Shown: one piece after another, positions 51,645 through 60,521 of the stretch
How the letters are laid out: every line of letters starts with the position of its first letter
How positions within the stretch are numbered: the first letter of the stretch is position 1
Origin: Chloroflexota bacterium
GTDB lineage: Bacteria; Chloroflexota; Dehalococcoidia; Lucifugimonadales; Lucifugimonadaceae
Length of the DNA: 61,044 nt
Direction of reading: 5' to 3'
Assembly (NCBI GenBank): GCA_029262735.1
Contig: JAJCYY010000112.1
Span: 1-61,044, forward strand
Made by a program: the position numbers and the translations under genes
Notes under the pieces: generated by a model
Databases searched by the model: none
The model's input: only the letters and a program-made list of their open reading frames with translations
What the model was told of the DNA's origin: nothing

Positions 51645-53354
51645 TCAGGAGTCCGTCGTTCCCTCGGCAGTTCTTGTTGTCATCCTCTCCGATGAACGCC
51701 TGCGAATGTTTCGGTTCCTGCTGCGGTAGAGCACGAGTGCGAACCCTCCAGCAATAAGCCAGATGGGGCTCAGCACGCCGAGCCAGATGCCTACGGTCAG
51801 AAGTCCTGTGCCGATAGACGAAAGTGCCCGGAACGCAGTGCGTCCGTTGTCACCCGGAGCAAATCCTCCGGCGGTAAGACTCTCCGGCTCCTCAACCCGC
51901 ACCTGGAGCGTGCCCGTGCCTTCGGTCGAGCCTGCCGGGGTTTCGCCGTTGACCGTCAGGATGACGTTGTAGTTTTGTGATCGGCTGTTGGCGTACTTGT
52001 GGGTAATCTCTGCGGCTGTTGCATCAGGATCAGCATCTACGGTGACAGGGGCTGTGCTGTCTCCGAAGTCCCACGTGTACCGTAGCGATTCGACACCGTC
52101 CGGGCGAGTAAAGGTGCCACGTAGTGTCAGTTCTTCACCCTCGTCGACAACCCGATTCTCGCCTGCGAACACTTCGATCGGCGGCACGCGGTTGACGGTA
52201 ACCACCATCACGTCTTCGCCTTCGGCTGCGCCGGATTCACCGGTTCCGGAGACTCGCACTTTCACGATGTACGGAGAGTCGATGTCGTCGTTGTAGCCAT
52301 GAACAACGGGCGCCGAGATCACCCTGCCGTCAACGTTGAGGGGCGCAACGCCGGTGACTACCTGCCTCGAAGTCCCGTCTCCGAAGTCCCATTCGATGAA
52401 GAAGTTTTCAATGCCTTCAGGCGGTGTGAACTCTGCACGGAACCGCACAGACCTGCCGACGGCTGCGAGCTTGTCTTCACCAGCAGTCACGATCATCTGC
52501 TGAGGCAGTGCCAGCACTGAGATTCGAATTAGCGAGAACGCGGCGCTCTCTGACAGGAAGTTTATGCGGGCCTGCATCGATTCGATGTCGGACTGAACGC
52601 GGGTGATCTCCTTCTGGATGGTCAGCGCGTCCTCGATCTTTTCCGCCCTGATGAACAGTGCACGAAGCGCGTCCACCGTGTCTTGCAGCGTCTGGACACG
52701 TGCGTTGGTGTCTGTGAACTCCTCGGTGAAGTCCTGGCTTGTGGAGATCTCCGTGACAACGTTCGATGCGATGTTGCGGAGTGTCCGTAGCACGTCGTCG
52801 AGCCGGTCTGACGGCACGCGAATGTCGACCGAACCACGGTGGACCTCGATGTTCTGGGTGCGGACGGTCCAACCTCCCTGCTGTACCGCCAGGGCGCTGA
52901 TCTCTTCTACAGCAGCAGCGGTGTCTGTCACTTCGATCGACATATCGACGTTTCGGACGATGATCCGGTTGCTGCTGATCTGCACAACCTGCTCGTCAAG
53001 CGGTGACAGGGGTGGGGATGAGTTGTTGGAGTCCGATGTGTCCGAAAGTTTGCCGTCATCTTCCCGTTGTGGTCTTGCCGCGACGACGGTCTGTGGCGGC
53101 GCAGGTGTTCCGGTTGCCTGGGCAGCTGGTCTTCCGGATGGCCCGGCCGCGCCTGCGGGGCCGGAGCCGCCGGGTAGGCCAAGTAAGTTGGTGTCGCTTT
53201 CGGAATCAGCACGAAACCCCGGAGAAGTATCCTGGCTCGAAGAATCGAATGCCGCGTCTTCCGAAGCTCCTCCGCAGGCTACTGCGGTAGCCGCCATGGC
53301 GGTTAGCGCAAGCATGACCAGGAATCTGAGTCGGATTTTCTGGAAATGGCTCAT
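51645..53354 (-). CDS. DUF4349 lipoprotein with two PKD domains
   Basis: 569-residue exported protein. The signal peptide ends MAATAVAC (lipobox Cys27). A Gly/Pro/Ser-rich linker reaches about residue 115. The DUF4349 domain (about 125-290) has the coiled coil ARVQTLQDTVDALRALFIRA-like helix and RIPS/RVPSDRLDD. Two PKD-type beta domains follow (about 290-395 and 395-490), each with WDFGDGT or WDFGDST. A C-terminal TM helix (about 515-540) and a basic tail end it. The ATG at 53354 follows AAGGAGGG at ideal spacing. Lipid anchor plus C-terminal TM would attach it at both ends. Likely an envelope structural or sensing protein. Confidence 0.85.
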   Translation of the reverse strand: MSHFQKIRLRFLVMLALTAMAATAVACGGASEDAAFDSSSQDTSPGFRADSESDTNLLGLPGGSGPAGAAGPSGRPAAQATGTPAPPQTVVAARPQREDDGKLSDTSDSNNSSPPLSPLDEQVVQISSNRIIVRNVDMSIEVTDTAAAVEEISALAVQQGGWTVRTQNIEVHRGSVDIRVPSDRLDDVLRTLRNIASNVVTEISTSQDFTEEFTDTNARVQTLQDTVDALRALFIRAEKIEDALTIQKEITRVQSDIESMQARINFLSESAAFSLIRISVLALPQQMIVTAGEDKLAAVGRSVRFRAEFTPPEGIENFFIEWDFGDGTSRQVVTGVAPLNVDGRVISAPVVHGYNDDIDSPYIVKVRVSGTGESGAAEGEDVMVVTVNRVPPIEVFAGENRVVDEGEELTLRGTFTRPDGVESLRYTWDFGDSTAPVTVDADPDATAAEITHKYANSRSQNYNVILTVNGETPAGSTEGTGTLQVRVEEPESLTAGGFAPGDNGRTAFRALSSIGTGLLTVGIWLGVLSPIWLIAGGFALVLYRSRNRNIRRRSSERMTTRTAEGTTDS

Positions 53355-53589
53355 CGAGTCCCTCCTTGAAGCAAATACAGCGAATCTCGTTTGCCGGTTC
53401 GCTGCCATGAACTTAAGACGCCAGCGAATGAAGATTTGTTCCGCATCCGTCTGTTTCTGGTCTAACAGTTACGGATCGGCAAGATGTACTGATACTGCGC
53501 CACAGGTCTGGTAACGTCTGCCTGTTCGTTGCTGACCACTCTGCAGCGGCCAATCCGAACTACGGCAAATCTTGTTACGGAGAATCGTC

Positions 53590-54387
53590 ATGGCAGATCG
53601 TAAAAAAGTACTGGTAACTGGCGGTGCGGGCCTTATCGGGTCAATCCTGATCGACAACCTGTCTGACCGATACGACTTCACCTCATTCGACCTCAAAGAG
53701 GCAGACGGCGCGCGCTCCGTTGTCGGCGATCTCTCGGAACTGGCGTCGGTCGAGTCGGCGTTTGAAGGACACGATGCGGTTGTTCACCTGGCAGCGGACA
53801 GGGACGCCGGCGCAGGTTGGGAATCGGCGCTCAAGAACAACTTCATCTCAACGTACAACGTGTTTGAGGCGGCAAAGCGAACAGGTGTGAAGCGAGTCGT
53901 GTTTGCCAGCTCCCAGCACGCCACAGGCGGCTTCTACCTTGATGAGCCGTGGAAACACATTGTCGACGGTGATTTCGGCAAGTTGAAGCGTGGCGAGTAC
54001 GAGTTGCTCGACGAGACGTGCCAGATTCGTCCAGATGGCTACTACGGGGCGTCTAAGGCGTACGGAGAGGCGCTGGGCAGCTACTATCTGGACTATCACG
54101 GGCTGAGCTCAATACATCTGCGGATTGGCTGGGTGATATCGAGTGACGACCCGACGTTTTCAGCGTTCGCTCTATCGCTGTGGCTGAGTCACCGGGACAT
54201 GGCACAGATCACCAGGCAATCGCTGGACGCTCCGGAGTCGCGCCGTTACGGGATCTACTACGCCACGTCGGACAACATGTGGAAGATCTGGGACATCGGC
54301 CGGGCCAAGTCTGAGCTTGGTTATCGGCCCGAAGATGCGGCTGGTGAAGACTTCACGCCGGGGCTGCCACCCGTCCGCGATCAGTGA
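53590..54387 (+). CDS. NAD-dependent epimerase/dehydratase, uronate dehydrogenase-like
   Basis: 265-residue extended SDR. NAD motif TGGAGLIGS at residues about 10-18, HLAADRDAGAGW, VVFASSQHATGGFY, and the active pair Tyr-Lys in YYGASKAYGE. The SSxHxTGFY-like segment is characteristic of uronate dehydrogenases, which oxidise hexuronates to aldarolactones. The ATG at 53590 follows CGGAGAA; an upstream TTG at 53572 is less likely. It is translationally coupled (4-bp overlap) to a DMT-type transporter, which fits uptake and use of a sugar acid. Confidence 0.83.
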   Translation: MADRKKVLVTGGAGLIGSILIDNLSDRYDFTSFDLKEADGARSVVGDLSELASVESAFEGHDAVVHLAADRDAGAGWESALKNNFISTYNVFEAAKRTGVKRVVFASSQHATGGFYLDEPWKHIVDGDFGKLKRGEYELLDETCQIRPDGYYGASKAYGEALGSYYLDYHGLSSIHLRIGWVISSDDPTFSAFALSLWLSHRDMAQITRQSLDAPESRRYGIYYATSDNMWKIWDIGRAKSELGYRPEDAAGEDFTPGLPPVRDQ

Positions 54388-55301
54388 GCGGAAACCTGGA
54401 GTGGATACTTCCGGCGCTTGCAAGTCCAATCGTCTACACACTGGTGACCATTGGCGACAAGCGCGTTCTTTCGGTACTTCGGCTCAGCCTTGGCAGCTTC
54501 TACCTGTATGTCGGCTTATCACAGCTGATCATCTCCGCGTTTATTCTGCTGATCCTGGGATGGCCATCGGCACCGTTCAGTTCCATTGCAGCCTCCTACG
54601 GCGCAGGGTTCATGTGGGGCGCCGGCCTGATGCTCATGTTCTTCGTGCTTCAGCGTGAGGAGGTCTCGCGGGTCACGCCTGTCTGGCAGAGCTCCCCTGT
54701 GTTCGTAGCATTGCTCGCCGTTGTGTTCCTCGACGAGTCACTTCCCTGGCACGGCTGGCTTGGGGTGCTACTCGTGGTGTCCGGTGCGGTTGCAGTCTCC
54801 GTTGACCTGAACCGCAGTGGTCTTGACGCATTCAAGGTGCGGCCGACGTTCTTCATGCTCGTAGCGGGCGCAGTGATCATCGGCGTTGGGCAGCTACTGC
54901 TGAAGGTGGGCTCGGATGACCTGGACGTCTGGCACAACATGGCGTTCAGAGGAGCGGGTCTGTTCACTTCAATGGCCGCACCGTGGCTGCGCCCGCTCTA
55001 CATCGGCCGACTGGTCACATGGCTACGGACGCCATCGAACGCGGCGTCTGTACTGCTGACAGAGACGCTCGGACCGTTCATCGGCAACCTGCTGCTGCTA
55101 ATGGCGGTTGCTGCGGGACCGGTCTCGCTGGTCAGTGCGCTGTTCGGCACAAGGCCGATCTGGGTTCTCGTTGCGACGTTGTTGTTGGGACTGTATGCGA
55201 GACAGTTCATAAGCGAACGGATATCGGGCAGGGACCTGGTACTGAAGTCGGGGGCGACAGGAGCAGTCGTGGCGGGAGTGGTGATTATATCGGTGGGCTG
55301 A
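54384..55301 (+). CDS. EamA/DMT-superfamily transporter
   Basis: 305-residue membrane protein with about ten TM helices in two repeat halves, typical of the drug/metabolite transporter superfamily. Markers are VTPVWQSSPVFVALLAVVF in the first half and ASVLLTETLGPFIGNLLLL in the second. The GTG start overlaps the stop of the uronate dehydrogenase-like gene (GTGA), so the two form one operon. Direction and substrate unknown; many relatives are exporters, but sugar-acid uptake is possible given the partner. Confidence 0.84.
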   Translation: MSGNLEWILPALASPIVYTLVTIGDKRVLSVLRLSLGSFYLYVGLSQLIISAFILLILGWPSAPFSSIAASYGAGFMWGAGLMLMFFVLQREEVSRVTPVWQSSPVFVALLAVVFLDESLPWHGWLGVLLVVSGAVAVSVDLNRSGLDAFKVRPTFFMLVAGAVIIGVGQLLLKVGSDDLDVWHNMAFRGAGLFTSMAAPWLRPLYIGRLVTWLRTPSNAASVLLTETLGPFIGNLLLLMAVAAGPVSLVSALFGTRPIWVLVATLLLGLYARQFISERISGRDLVLKSGATGAVVAGVVIISVG

Positions 55302-55315
55302 TTCTGTCCATCGAC

Positions 55316-56749
55316 TCAAAGAGCAGGGCGGGTGTTTCGCCATGGCCTGGCCTGCTCAAGGGCTGTCGAAGCCATGAGGACGGAGCGTTCGTTTCCGAAA
55401 CGGCCAGCGATCTGTACGCCAACTGGCAGTCCGCCTACGAAGCCGGATGGGACGGAGGCAGCAGGATGTCCAGTCATGTTGAAGATGTAGGTGAACGGGA
55501 AGATGCCGTATGCGGACTCGACCTTCATGCCGGCCACCTCGGTTGGCCGCTTACCGGGCTCGAACGCAGTGACAGACGTCGTTGGCGTGACGACGAGGTC
55601 GAACCGGTCGAACAGCACATCGATCTTCATGCGAAGCTCGGCGACGGACCGTAGAGCGGTCGCATACTCGTGCCCGCTGATCACCTTGCCTCGGCCAAGG
55701 ACTTCCTGGACTCCCGGTGTGAGCAGATCGGGAGACTCTTCAAGCATGTGGCCGTACTGAACATAGGCGTTCGCCCCAAAGACGCTCCAGAAGCGGTCGG
55801 CATACTCATAGCCCAGCGTGATGTCTGCCGTGTCCACATGCGCTCCCTGTTTTTCGAGCGCAATCAGGCTGGCCTCTACCTGCTCAAGAACCTTCGGGTC
55901 GATGGCGCCATAACCGAGGTTCGCAGAGAAGCCTATTCGCAGGCCTTTGATGCCATCGCTGATGCCGTCTGAGAAGTCCGGTGGCTCTGAGCGCAGGAAC
56001 TGCTGCGGGTCTTCGGGGTGTGGCCCGGCGATCGCCTGCAATAGCAACGCTGCGTCTCGGACGTCGTTCGTCATCGGGCCGGATTGCGAGAACTGGTTAG
56101 GGTCAGGTCTGCCGAGACCTCTCGCTCGAGGGACGCGGCCGTTCGTCGGCTTCATGCCAAAGACGCCGCAGAACGAGGCCGGGATGCGGATGGAGCCGCC
56201 GCCGTCACTGCCAATCGCAAGCTGGCACATGTCCGCGGCCAGCGCGGAGGCCGATCCGCCGGATGAGCCTGCAGTTGTTCGTTCCAGGTTCCAGGGATTC
56301 CGGCAAGTTCCGCGGACATCGTTATAGGTCACGGTTCCCATGTGGATGGCTATCTCAGGCGTGTTCGTCTTGCCGACGATCACCATGCCTGCGGCACGCA
56401 CACGTTCGACAACGACGGAATCAAAATCTGGCACCGTGTTCTCGAAAACACGCGAACCGACCGTCGTCCTGATTCCTGCCGTAGCTTCGATGTCCTTGAT
56501 GCCGATTGGAACACCGTCGAGAGGGCCGAAAAGAGCGCCGCTCATCGCCCGACTTTCTGCTTCGCCAGCCATCAGCATCGCCTGTTCTGCGGCGACGGTG
56601 ATGAATGCGCCCAGCTGCGGGTCGAGTCGCTCAATACGCTCGAGTGTGAGTTTGCACAGCTCAACCGGCGATAGTTCTCTTCGAGCGATGAGCTCTGCCT
56701 GGGTCCTGGCGGGCAGCAGCAAGACCTGGTCGACATTGGCCGGAGGCAT
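55316..56749 (-). CDS. amidase signature enzyme
   Basis: 477-residue amidase-signature hydrolase. The Ser-cisSer-Lys triad is complete: Lys85 (GIKDIE), Ser162 (TAGSSGGSA) and Ser186 (GSDGGGSIRIPAS). It belongs to the broad amidase/GatA family; lack of a gatCB context argues against tRNA amidotransferase. Overlap-free but only 3 bp downstream of the 2-hydroxyacid dehydrogenase gene on the same strand, so the two are co-transcribed. Substrate unknown, possibly an amide of a hydroxyacid. Confidence 0.93.
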   Translation of the reverse strand: MPPANVDQVLLLPARTQAELIARRELSPVELCKLTLERIERLDPQLGAFITVAAEQAMLMAGEAESRAMSGALFGPLDGVPIGIKDIEATAGIRTTVGSRVFENTVPDFDSVVVERVRAAGMVIVGKTNTPEIAIHMGTVTYNDVRGTCRNPWNLERTTAGSSGGSASALAADMCQLAIGSDGGGSIRIPASFCGVFGMKPTNGRVPRARGLGRPDPNQFSQSGPMTNDVRDAALLLQAIAGPHPEDPQQFLRSEPPDFSDGISDGIKGLRIGFSANLGYGAIDPKVLEQVEASLIALEKQGAHVDTADITLGYEYADRFWSVFGANAYVQYGHMLEESPDLLTPGVQEVLGRGKVISGHEYATALRSVAELRMKIDVLFDRFDLVVTPTTSVTAFEPGKRPTEVAGMKVESAYGIFPFTYIFNMTGHPAASVPSGFVGGLPVGVQIAGRFGNERSVLMASTALEQARPWRNTRPAL

Positions 56750-56752
56750 CTG

Positions 56753-57739
56753 TCAGACCACCTGGTTCAGCAGTTTATGCTCACCACGAGACAGGCGACC
56801 GAGATTTTCGAGCAGAATGTCGATCACGTTGTCCTCGTACATGCGGGTTTCGCCGCCGGTGTGAGGGGTGATGATCACGTTTTCAAGGTCCCAGAACGGC
56901 GAGTCCGCCGGAAGCGGTTCGGCTTTGAAGTGGTCGATAGCAGCACCGGCGATCCTCCCGTTCTTGAGCGTTTCAAGCAACGGGGGTTCGTCCACGCAGC
57001 CGCCTCTTGCGACGTTGATCAGGTATGCAGACGGTTTCATGAGGCCAAGTGTCTCGGCGTTGATCATGTCCGCCGTGTCGTCAGTCAGGGGGCAGGTGAG
57101 AGCAACGAAGTCGGCTTGCGGCAAGAGGTCGGGGACAGCGGAAGGCGGGTGAATCTCGTCTGCCGCCGAGCCGCCGACTTTAACGTCTCGCTTGGTTGCA
57201 ACGACACGCATATCGAAGGCTTTTGCCAGTTTCGCCAGCCGCGAGCCGATGGTACCGAGGCCGACGATGAGCATGGTCTTACCACCCAGCTCGTCTTCCC
57301 GCTTCGACAGGTCTGAGATCATGCCACGCCAGAAGCGTTTGCTCTGGTTGTCTCGCCCCGTATGGATATGGCGGGCGAATGCGAGGACCATGGACATGGC
57401 ATGCTCTGAGACGGCGTTACTGTTTACTCCGCGCGCAGAAGCGAGCCGGATTCCGCGCTCTTGCAGCCGGTCCAACGAGAACTGGTCGTAGCCCGCACCG
57501 ATCGACTGGATGAATTTCAGATTGTTAGCAACGTCTAAGAGTGAGTTGGCCCAGTATCCTGACACGACGAGCACGTCGGCTTCTGGGATGCGCTGAAGCG
57601 TCTCGTTCGCGTCCCAGGTCTGATAGTGCCCAATGCCGGAATTTCGTGCATCGAAGCGCGCATCCATCTGATATGCGACGTGTGCAAACTGAATCTTCAG
57701 GTTGTTGAGGTCAGAGAACGGGTTGGAGTTTTGAGTCAT
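56753..57739 (-). CDS. D-isomer-specific 2-hydroxyacid dehydrogenase
   Basis: 328-residue NAD-dependent dehydrogenase. The Rossmann motif is IVGLGTIGSRLAKLA. Catalytic residues are the Arg in INVARGGCVDE, the Glu in HFKAEPLP and the His in TPHTGGE. It fits the glyoxylate/hydroxypyruvate or phosphoglycerate-type reductase family. Start ATG at 57739 has no strong SD. It shares a transcript with the amidase downstream, so it may act on the hydroxyacid or oxoacid released there; that link is inference. Confidence 0.92.
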   Translation of the reverse strand: MTQNSNPFSDLNNLKIQFAHVAYQMDARFDARNSGIGHYQTWDANETLQRIPEADVLVVSGYWANSLLDVANNLKFIQSIGAGYDQFSLDRLQERGIRLASARGVNSNAVSEHAMSMVLAFARHIHTGRDNQSKRFWRGMISDLSKREDELGGKTMLIVGLGTIGSRLAKLAKAFDMRVVATKRDVKVGGSAADEIHPPSAVPDLLPQADFVALTCPLTDDTADMINAETLGLMKPSAYLINVARGGCVDEPPLLETLKNGRIAGAAIDHFKAEPLPADSPFWDLENVIITPHTGGETRMYEDNVIDILLENLGRLSRGEHKLLNQVV

Positions 57740-57849
57740 TTGATGTGGTCTGTACTCTTTTGCGATAACCAGGTGATGGCGTGACGGGATAGCGGCCCCG
57801 CCAAAGCTCCGGAATTTCAGTCGGGTCGCGGCGCATCATAACGCAAGGA

Positions 57850-58764
57850 ATGGCGAAGGCAGGTGTCACGGTGAGTCTGATCGAACTGGAAAACGAGCAT
57901 GGCGCGGCAGTTGTCTCATCGCATGCAGGAGCGACGTTGCGTTCGTTGCGCGCCCGTGTTGACGGAACCGAGTTCGAGTTGCTCTCCGGCGCATCGGACG
58001 AACGGCTCGATGATGCGGTCACTCCTAGTGGCGTCGGATCGTTCATCATGGCGCCGTGGGTGAACCGCATTCACAAAGGGCTGCTGGTCACCGAGCATGG
58101 GGAGTTCCAGTTGCCGGTCGATTCCGGCGTTCATGCGATTCACGGTACGGTGAGGCGACGTAGCTGGGATGCCGTTGCATACGAGCACGCCGAGGCCGTA
58201 CTGCAAGTTGCGCTTGAGAAACCGTGGCCGTTTGAAGGTCATGTCGTGTACAGGATCAGTTTGGATGGCCCTTCACTACGGCAGACGCTTGAGGTGCACG
58301 CGGCCGAGGGCGAACGCAGCTTTCCATCGGGTGTCGGCTGGCATCCCTGGTTCCGGAGATCGCTCAGCTTAAAGGAAGTCACCGTTCAGGTCGACGCGAT
58401 CGCACAGTGGGAGCTGGACTCGGATACGGTACCGACCGGCCGGATTGAAGACACGGCTCCAGCTCGAAAGCTGCGAGAAGGGGGCAGGTTTGATGTTGGA
58501 GAGATAGACGACTGTTTCCAACTCGGAAGCGAACGGAGAGCGGAGCTGCGGTGGCCGGAGCTGACACTGCGAATGAGCTCTTCGCCTGAGATAACACATG
58601 CGATGGTCTATTCGCCGGAAGAATCGATATGCGTGGAGCCTCAGACAACTGCGGTGAACGCTTTCCAGCTTGCGGCAAGGGGCATCGACGGAACTGGTAC
58701 ACGAGTCGTTACACCCGGCAATCCGCTCACTGCAACGACGACGTGGGCCTGGTCGGCGGACTGA
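57850..58764 (+). CDS. aldose 1-epimerase family protein
   Basis: 304-residue galactose-mutarotase-like protein that interconverts sugar anomers. Catalytic His residues are in HAIHGTVRRR and GWHPWFRR, and the Glu is in CVEPQTT. The ATG at 57850 has AAGGA almost abutting it; a GTG at 57871 with GAAGGCAGG upstream gives MSLIELENEHG and may be the true start. It is divergent from the 2-hydroxyacid dehydrogenase gene and lies 127 bp before the CoA ligase gene, consistent with sugar catabolism. Confidence 0.9.
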   Translation: MAKAGVTVSLIELENEHGAAVVSSHAGATLRSLRARVDGTEFELLSGASDERLDDAVTPSGVGSFIMAPWVNRIHKGLLVTEHGEFQLPVDSGVHAIHGTVRRRSWDAVAYEHAEAVLQVALEKPWPFEGHVVYRISLDGPSLRQTLEVHAAEGERSFPSGVGWHPWFRRSLSLKEVTVQVDAIAQWELDSDTVPTGRIEDTAPARKLREGGRFDVGEIDDCFQLGSERRAELRWPELTLRMSSSPEITHAMVYSPEESICVEPQTTAVNAFQLAARGIDGTGTRVVTPGNPLTATTTWAWSAD

Positions 58765-58891
58765 AGTCTTTCGTCGGACTACAATCTTTCACAACGCAAC
58801 GACTGCAGCGGCGCAGGAGCTTTCGCACCTTGGATGCCGCTGCTACGCGAATCACAGATAAACAGACAAGACCCCAGATCAGGAAATACCG

Positions 58892-60415
58892 ATGCCAGTA
58901 GAGACGATCGCAGATATTCTCCCGTCCGCCGACCCGAACGCGGCTGCGGTGGTGGTGCCGCAGGGCGGCCCAAATCTGTCATATGCCGAGTTCAATCGGG
59001 AGGTCGAACGGGTTGCGGGACTGCTGGCCGGAAGAGGCATCGAGAGTGGCCGGGCCGTTTCGATCGTTCTGCCGAACGGACTCGACTTCATGACGCTGTT
59101 TATGGCGGTGGCACGCGTCGGGGCGATCGCTGCACCGCTCAACTCCGCATACACCATCGACGAGTTCAAGTTCTTCATGGAGGATGCAGACTCACAGCTC
59201 GTTATCGTGCCGACTGGAGAGCACGCAGGTCGAGACGCAGCGAGTGCACTGGGTATAGCTGTCCTGGATGCGAGCCTCGACGGCGCGGAGCTGATTCTCG
59301 GAGAGGAGGATGGCGACGAGCTGGTCGATATCGCAGAAGTTGCGCCTCCGGGGCCGGACGATGTCGCGCTATTCCTGCACACGTCGGGTACGACGAACAG
59401 GCCAAAAGGCGTGCCATTAACGCATGAAAACCTGGTCACATCGCTCAAGAACATCAGCGCGACGTACGAACTTTCGCCGGATGACGTTGCCATGGTCGTC
59501 ATGCCGCTATTTCATGTTCACGGCCTGATCGGTGTCGCTCTCTCTACGCTGTACAGCGGTGGGTCGATAGTTATTCCGCCGCGTTTCTCGGCGGGCGCTT
59601 TCTGGCCGGTACAAGCGGAGACGGGCGCGACCTGGTACTCGGCGGTGCCGACAATCCACCAGGTGCTGTTGATGCGAGCTGACGACGATAAGGCGCCGCA
59701 ACAGAGCTTCCGGTTCATCCGGTCTTGCTCGTCCGCGCTGGCGCCATCGGTGTTCCACTCGCTCGAAAAGAGGTTCGGAGCACCGGTGCTCGAGGCTTAC
59801 GGAATGACCGAGGCTTCGCACCAGATGTCATCGAGCCCGCTGCCGCCGGGTGAACGGATGCCGGGAACGGTCGGCAAGCCAACCGGGGTTGAGGTCGCGA
59901 TTATGGACATGGAAGGCAAGGGTGACCTGCTAGCCGTCGGATCAACGGGTGAGGTCGTCATCAAGGGCCGCAATGTGACCCACGGATACAACAACAATCC
60001 GGATGCCAATGCTGAGGCGTTCGTGAACGGCTGGTTCCGGACGGGTGACCAGGGCATATTGGACGATGCGGGCTACCTGACGCTAACAGGCCGGATCAAG
60101 GAGTTGATCAACCGCGCCGGGGAGAAGATTTCACCGCTGGAGGTGGACGCGGTGCTGCTTCAACATGAGGCTGTCGCTGAGGCGGTCTGCTTCGCGGTTC
60201 CAGATGAGAAGTACGGTGAGGTTGTGCACGCTGCTGTTGTGCTGACCGGAGATGCCGGGGAGGAAGAGATTAGGCGGTACTGCGGGCAGTATCTAGCAGG
60301 GTTCAAGGTGCCGGATGTTGTCTACATCGCTGATTCACTGCCGCGAACGGCAACCGGAAAGATTCAACGCCGGCACGTGTCTGCTGCGTTCGCAGGCGAT
60401 CGTGCTGGAAGCTGA
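58892..60415 (+). CDS. AMP-forming acyl-CoA synthetase, oxalyl-CoA synthetase-like
   Basis: 507-residue ANL-superfamily ligase. Motifs: P-loop LFLHTSGTTNRPKGVPLTH (about 167-185), core VMPLFHVHGL, YGMTEASHQM (A5), WFRTGDQG (A7), GRIKELINRAGEKISP (A8) and PRTATGKIQRR with the catalytic Lys. FRFIRSCSSALAPS and the EAYGMTEASHQMSSSPLPP stretch resemble plant and fungal AAE3/Pcs60 oxalyl-CoA synthetases as I remember them. No oxalyl-CoA decarboxylase (oxc) or frc gene is seen nearby. A medium-chain or aromatic acyl substrate cannot be excluded. AGGAAA precedes the ATG. Confidence 0.9.
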   Translation: MPVETIADILPSADPNAAAVVVPQGGPNLSYAEFNREVERVAGLLAGRGIESGRAVSIVLPNGLDFMTLFMAVARVGAIAAPLNSAYTIDEFKFFMEDADSQLVIVPTGEHAGRDAASALGIAVLDASLDGAELILGEEDGDELVDIAEVAPPGPDDVALFLHTSGTTNRPKGVPLTHENLVTSLKNISATYELSPDDVAMVVMPLFHVHGLIGVALSTLYSGGSIVIPPRFSAGAFWPVQAETGATWYSAVPTIHQVLLMRADDDKAPQQSFRFIRSCSSALAPSVFHSLEKRFGAPVLEAYGMTEASHQMSSSPLPPGERMPGTVGKPTGVEVAIMDMEGKGDLLAVGSTGEVVIKGRNVTHGYNNNPDANAEAFVNGWFRTGDQGILDDAGYLTLTGRIKELINRAGEKISPLEVDAVLLQHEAVAEAVCFAVPDEKYGEVVHAAVVLTGDAGEEEIRRYCGQYLAGFKVPDVVYIADSLPRTATGKIQRRHVSAAFAGDRAGS

Positions 60416-60521
60416 CGGTCGCCGGCGTATTGATCGTGATGTGTGGAGACCGGCTTGAGTTTGCACGGTAGTAACGGCACGCTGTTGTGATGATCGGAAG
60501 CTGTTGAACCGTGTGGCAAAC

